Positions 62,603 through 64,000 of a stretch of DNA of 64,000 nt are shown piece after piece. A program made the position numbers and the translations under genes. How positions within the stretch are numbered: the stretch's first letter is position 1; every line of letters starts with the position of its first letter. This stretch comes from Bordetella parapertussis (GTDB taxonomy: Bacteria; Pseudomonadota; Gammaproteobacteria; Burkholderiales; Burkholderiaceae_B), in NCBI GenBank assembly GCA_945883615.1, contig CAMCYB010000004.1, positions 1-64,000 on the forward strand, in the 5' to 3' direction. A model generated the notes under the pieces. The model was not told where the DNA came from. It searched no databases and saw nothing but the letters and a program-made list of their open reading frames with translations.

Positions 62603-64000
62603 GTGAGCGAAAAAACTTTACCTCCCGGCACCCCCAATCCATTTCAGCATCGAATATGGCATCGTATTTATGAGCGCGTCGGCCAATACTGGAAGGTGCT
62701 CTCAGTAGCTATTTTTTTTATGGCTCTGGCGGCAGCCACCCAGCCAACGCTAGCGGTTGCGATGAAGCCGTTGCTAGACGAAGGTCTAGACGGCGCAAAG
62801 CCCGACTATGTCTGGCAAATTCCATTAGCAATCGTCACACTTATAACGCTTAGAGGCATCTGTTCATTCTTAAGCGACTATCTTTTGGCTTGGGTTGCTA
62901 ACAACATGTTGCTGGGTTTGCGAAGCGATATGTTTGATAAATTGCTTTCGTTGCCAGATAGCGAATTTAAAAAAGGTGATAGTGGTCGCCTTTTAAATCG
63001 TTTTACTGTTGATGCCGGCAATATCACCAGCACGGCAACCAGTGTAGCGACTGTTTTAGTGAGAGAGTCACTGGTTGTTGTCGCGCTATTGGGCGTATTG
63101 TTTTATATGTCATGGCAACTCGCTTTAATCGTGGTGGTTATCATGCCGTCTTCAGTTTTTGTGACGCGCATTTTCATGAAACGTTTGCGTCGCATCAATC
63201 GTGAAACGATTGGTACCAATGCTGAGTTGACGCATGTGGTGTCTGAAGGCATCAACGCACAACGTGTGATTAAACTTTTTGATGGCTATACCTTCGAGCG
63301 TGATCGTTTCAAAACCGTCAACGCAGGCCTTAGAAGACATGAAATGCGAACGGCCATTGCCGATTCAGCCCTACGCCCTATTGCTCAAATTATTATTGCC
63401 ATCGCGGTGGCATTAGCGATTGCTGTTGCACTCAAACAAGCCAATACAGGTGTCTTAACCGTCGGCAGCTTTGCCGCTTTTATGGCTGCATTGGCACAGA
63501 TTTTTGACCCCATTAAGCGACTCACCAACGTTGTGGCCAGTATGCAACGCATGCTAGCTTCAGCCGAAAGCGTCTTTACTTTAATTGACCAACCGGGTGA
63601 AGACCAAGGTCAAGGTAACAATTTTGTTGCGCCAGTAAGAGGGCACGTCAGATTTCAACATGTGTCACATCGTTTTGTAAACGCTGAAGTCGATACACTT
63701 AAAGACATTTCGTTTGAACTCATGCCTGGTCAAGTTGTGGCCCTTGTCGGGCGATCAGGTAGTGGAAAAACGACGTTGGCAAATATTTTGGCAAGATTTG
63801 TTGATCCCAATGCGGGTGCAGTGACGATCGATGGGGTTGATATTCGAGACGTTTCGTTGCATAACTTGCGTGCAAACTTATCGTTAGTCAGCCAAGATGT
63901 GGTGTTATTTGACGCTTCAATTGCGGTTAACGTTGGGTATGGCGCACTGCACGCCGTCAGCGAATCAGAAATTAGAGACGCTTTGAAAGCTGCAAATTTA
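62603..64000 (+). CDS. msbA: Lipid A export ABC transporter MsbA (partial at the window end)
   Basis: MsbA flips core-lipid A across the inner membrane. The frame opens at the GTG at 62603, with AAGG seven bases upstream, and stays open to the end of the window (466 codons; about 120 residues of C-terminus are outside). The transmembrane domain (about 28-320) includes LSVAIFFMALAAATQPTLAV, KPLLDEGLDG and the family-typical intracellular loop VVSEGINAQRVIKLFDGYTF. The ATPase domain follows with Walker A GRSGSGKT (383-390), DGVDIRDVSLHNLRANLSLV, and the Q-loop SQDVVLF; the signature and Walker B lie beyond the edge. A lipid A exporter fits the neighbouring waaF-like, GT9, lpxO and kdkA genes. 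Confidence 0.93.
   Translation, partial: MSEKTLPPGTPNPFQHRIWHRIYERVGQYWKVLSVAIFFMALAAATQPTLAVAMKPLLDEGLDGAKPDYVWQIPLAIVTLITLRGICSFLSDYLLAWVANNMLLGLRSDMFDKLLSLPDSEFKKGDSGRLLNRFTVDAGNITSTATSVATVLVRESLVVVALLGVLFYMSWQLALIVVVIMPSSVFVTRIFMKRLRRINRETIGTNAELTHVVSEGINAQRVIKLFDGYTFERDRFKTVNAGLRRHEMRTAIADSALRPIAQIIIAIAVALAIAVALKQANTGVLTVGSFAAFMAALAQIFDPIKRLTNVVASMQRMLASAESVFTLIDQPGEDQGQGNNFVAPVRGHVRFQHVSHRFVNAEVDTLKDISFELMPGQVVALVGRSGSGKTTLANILARFVDPNAGAVTIDGVDIRDVSLHNLRANLSLVSQDVVLFDASIAVNVGYGALHAVSESEIRDALKAANL

Overview
The window reads as a chromosomal segment of a betaproteobacterium of the order Burkholderiales. An Alcaligenaceae-like member is my best guess from the gene orders scpB-rluB, rimP-nusA-infB-rbfA-truB-typA, xseB-ispA-dxs, alaC-hom-thrC and alr-radA. 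The base composition is visibly more AT-rich than in Bordetella or Burkholderia. The family-level placement is an inference from gene content, because no rRNA gene is present. Coding density is very high and most genes are housekeeping genes. No prophage, CRISPR array or defence island is visible.

Layout. 1-408: the right end of an IS3-family insertion sequence, abutting a decayed COG0523 (CobW-like) GTPase fragment. 703-928: a single initiator tRNA-fMet transcription unit on the minus strand, with promoter and terminator. 985-4238: scpB-rluB; RluB carries very long repetitive tails. 4239-4606: a repeat-rich gap ending in a strong intrinsic terminator placed directly before rimP. 4607-12704: the translation and transcription operon rimP-nusA-infB-rbfA-truB, followed by typA. 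12812-14989 (minus): LOG-family gene and gabD, divergent from polA with overlapping start codons. 17805-19913 (minus): a Rieske oxygenase with terminator-like leader hairpins, then htpX. 20091-23257: xseB-ispA-dxs. 23393-24846: rpsF-priB-rpsR-rplI with its terminator, then dnaB.

26327-30101 (minus): a four-gene operon (Mth938-like, bcp, PIN-PhoH ATPase, pdxA). 30316-34611: alaC-hom-thrC-crcB (alanine and threonine metabolism plus fluoride export). 34601-37812 (minus): hpnC-hpnD-hpnE, the three-step route from farnesyl diphosphate to squalene; ispA at 20.4 kb makes the substrate. 37954-43834: alr-radA, a lone FtsX/YbbP-type permease and kdkA (Kdo kinase). 44013-47833: a PotFGHI-type putrescine ABC importer in which PotH appears to have lost about 50 internal residues. 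47860-49428: rpiA and phoU, the latter behind a candidate Pho box. 49425-51196 (minus): yggX and argA. 51261-64000: hrpA, lpxO, dnaE, a GT9 glycosyltransferase, a YdcF-like protein, a WaaF-like heptosyltransferase and the start of msbA. The last part, with kdkA, forms an LPS/lipid A theme.

The items most worth a second look are the PotH internal deletion, terminator hairpins placed directly in front of the start codons of rimP and the Rieske oxygenase, the IS-disrupted CobW remnant, the Pho box before phoU, and divergent polA/LOG start codons sharing one CATG. I found no convincing wholly new multi-gene system here.
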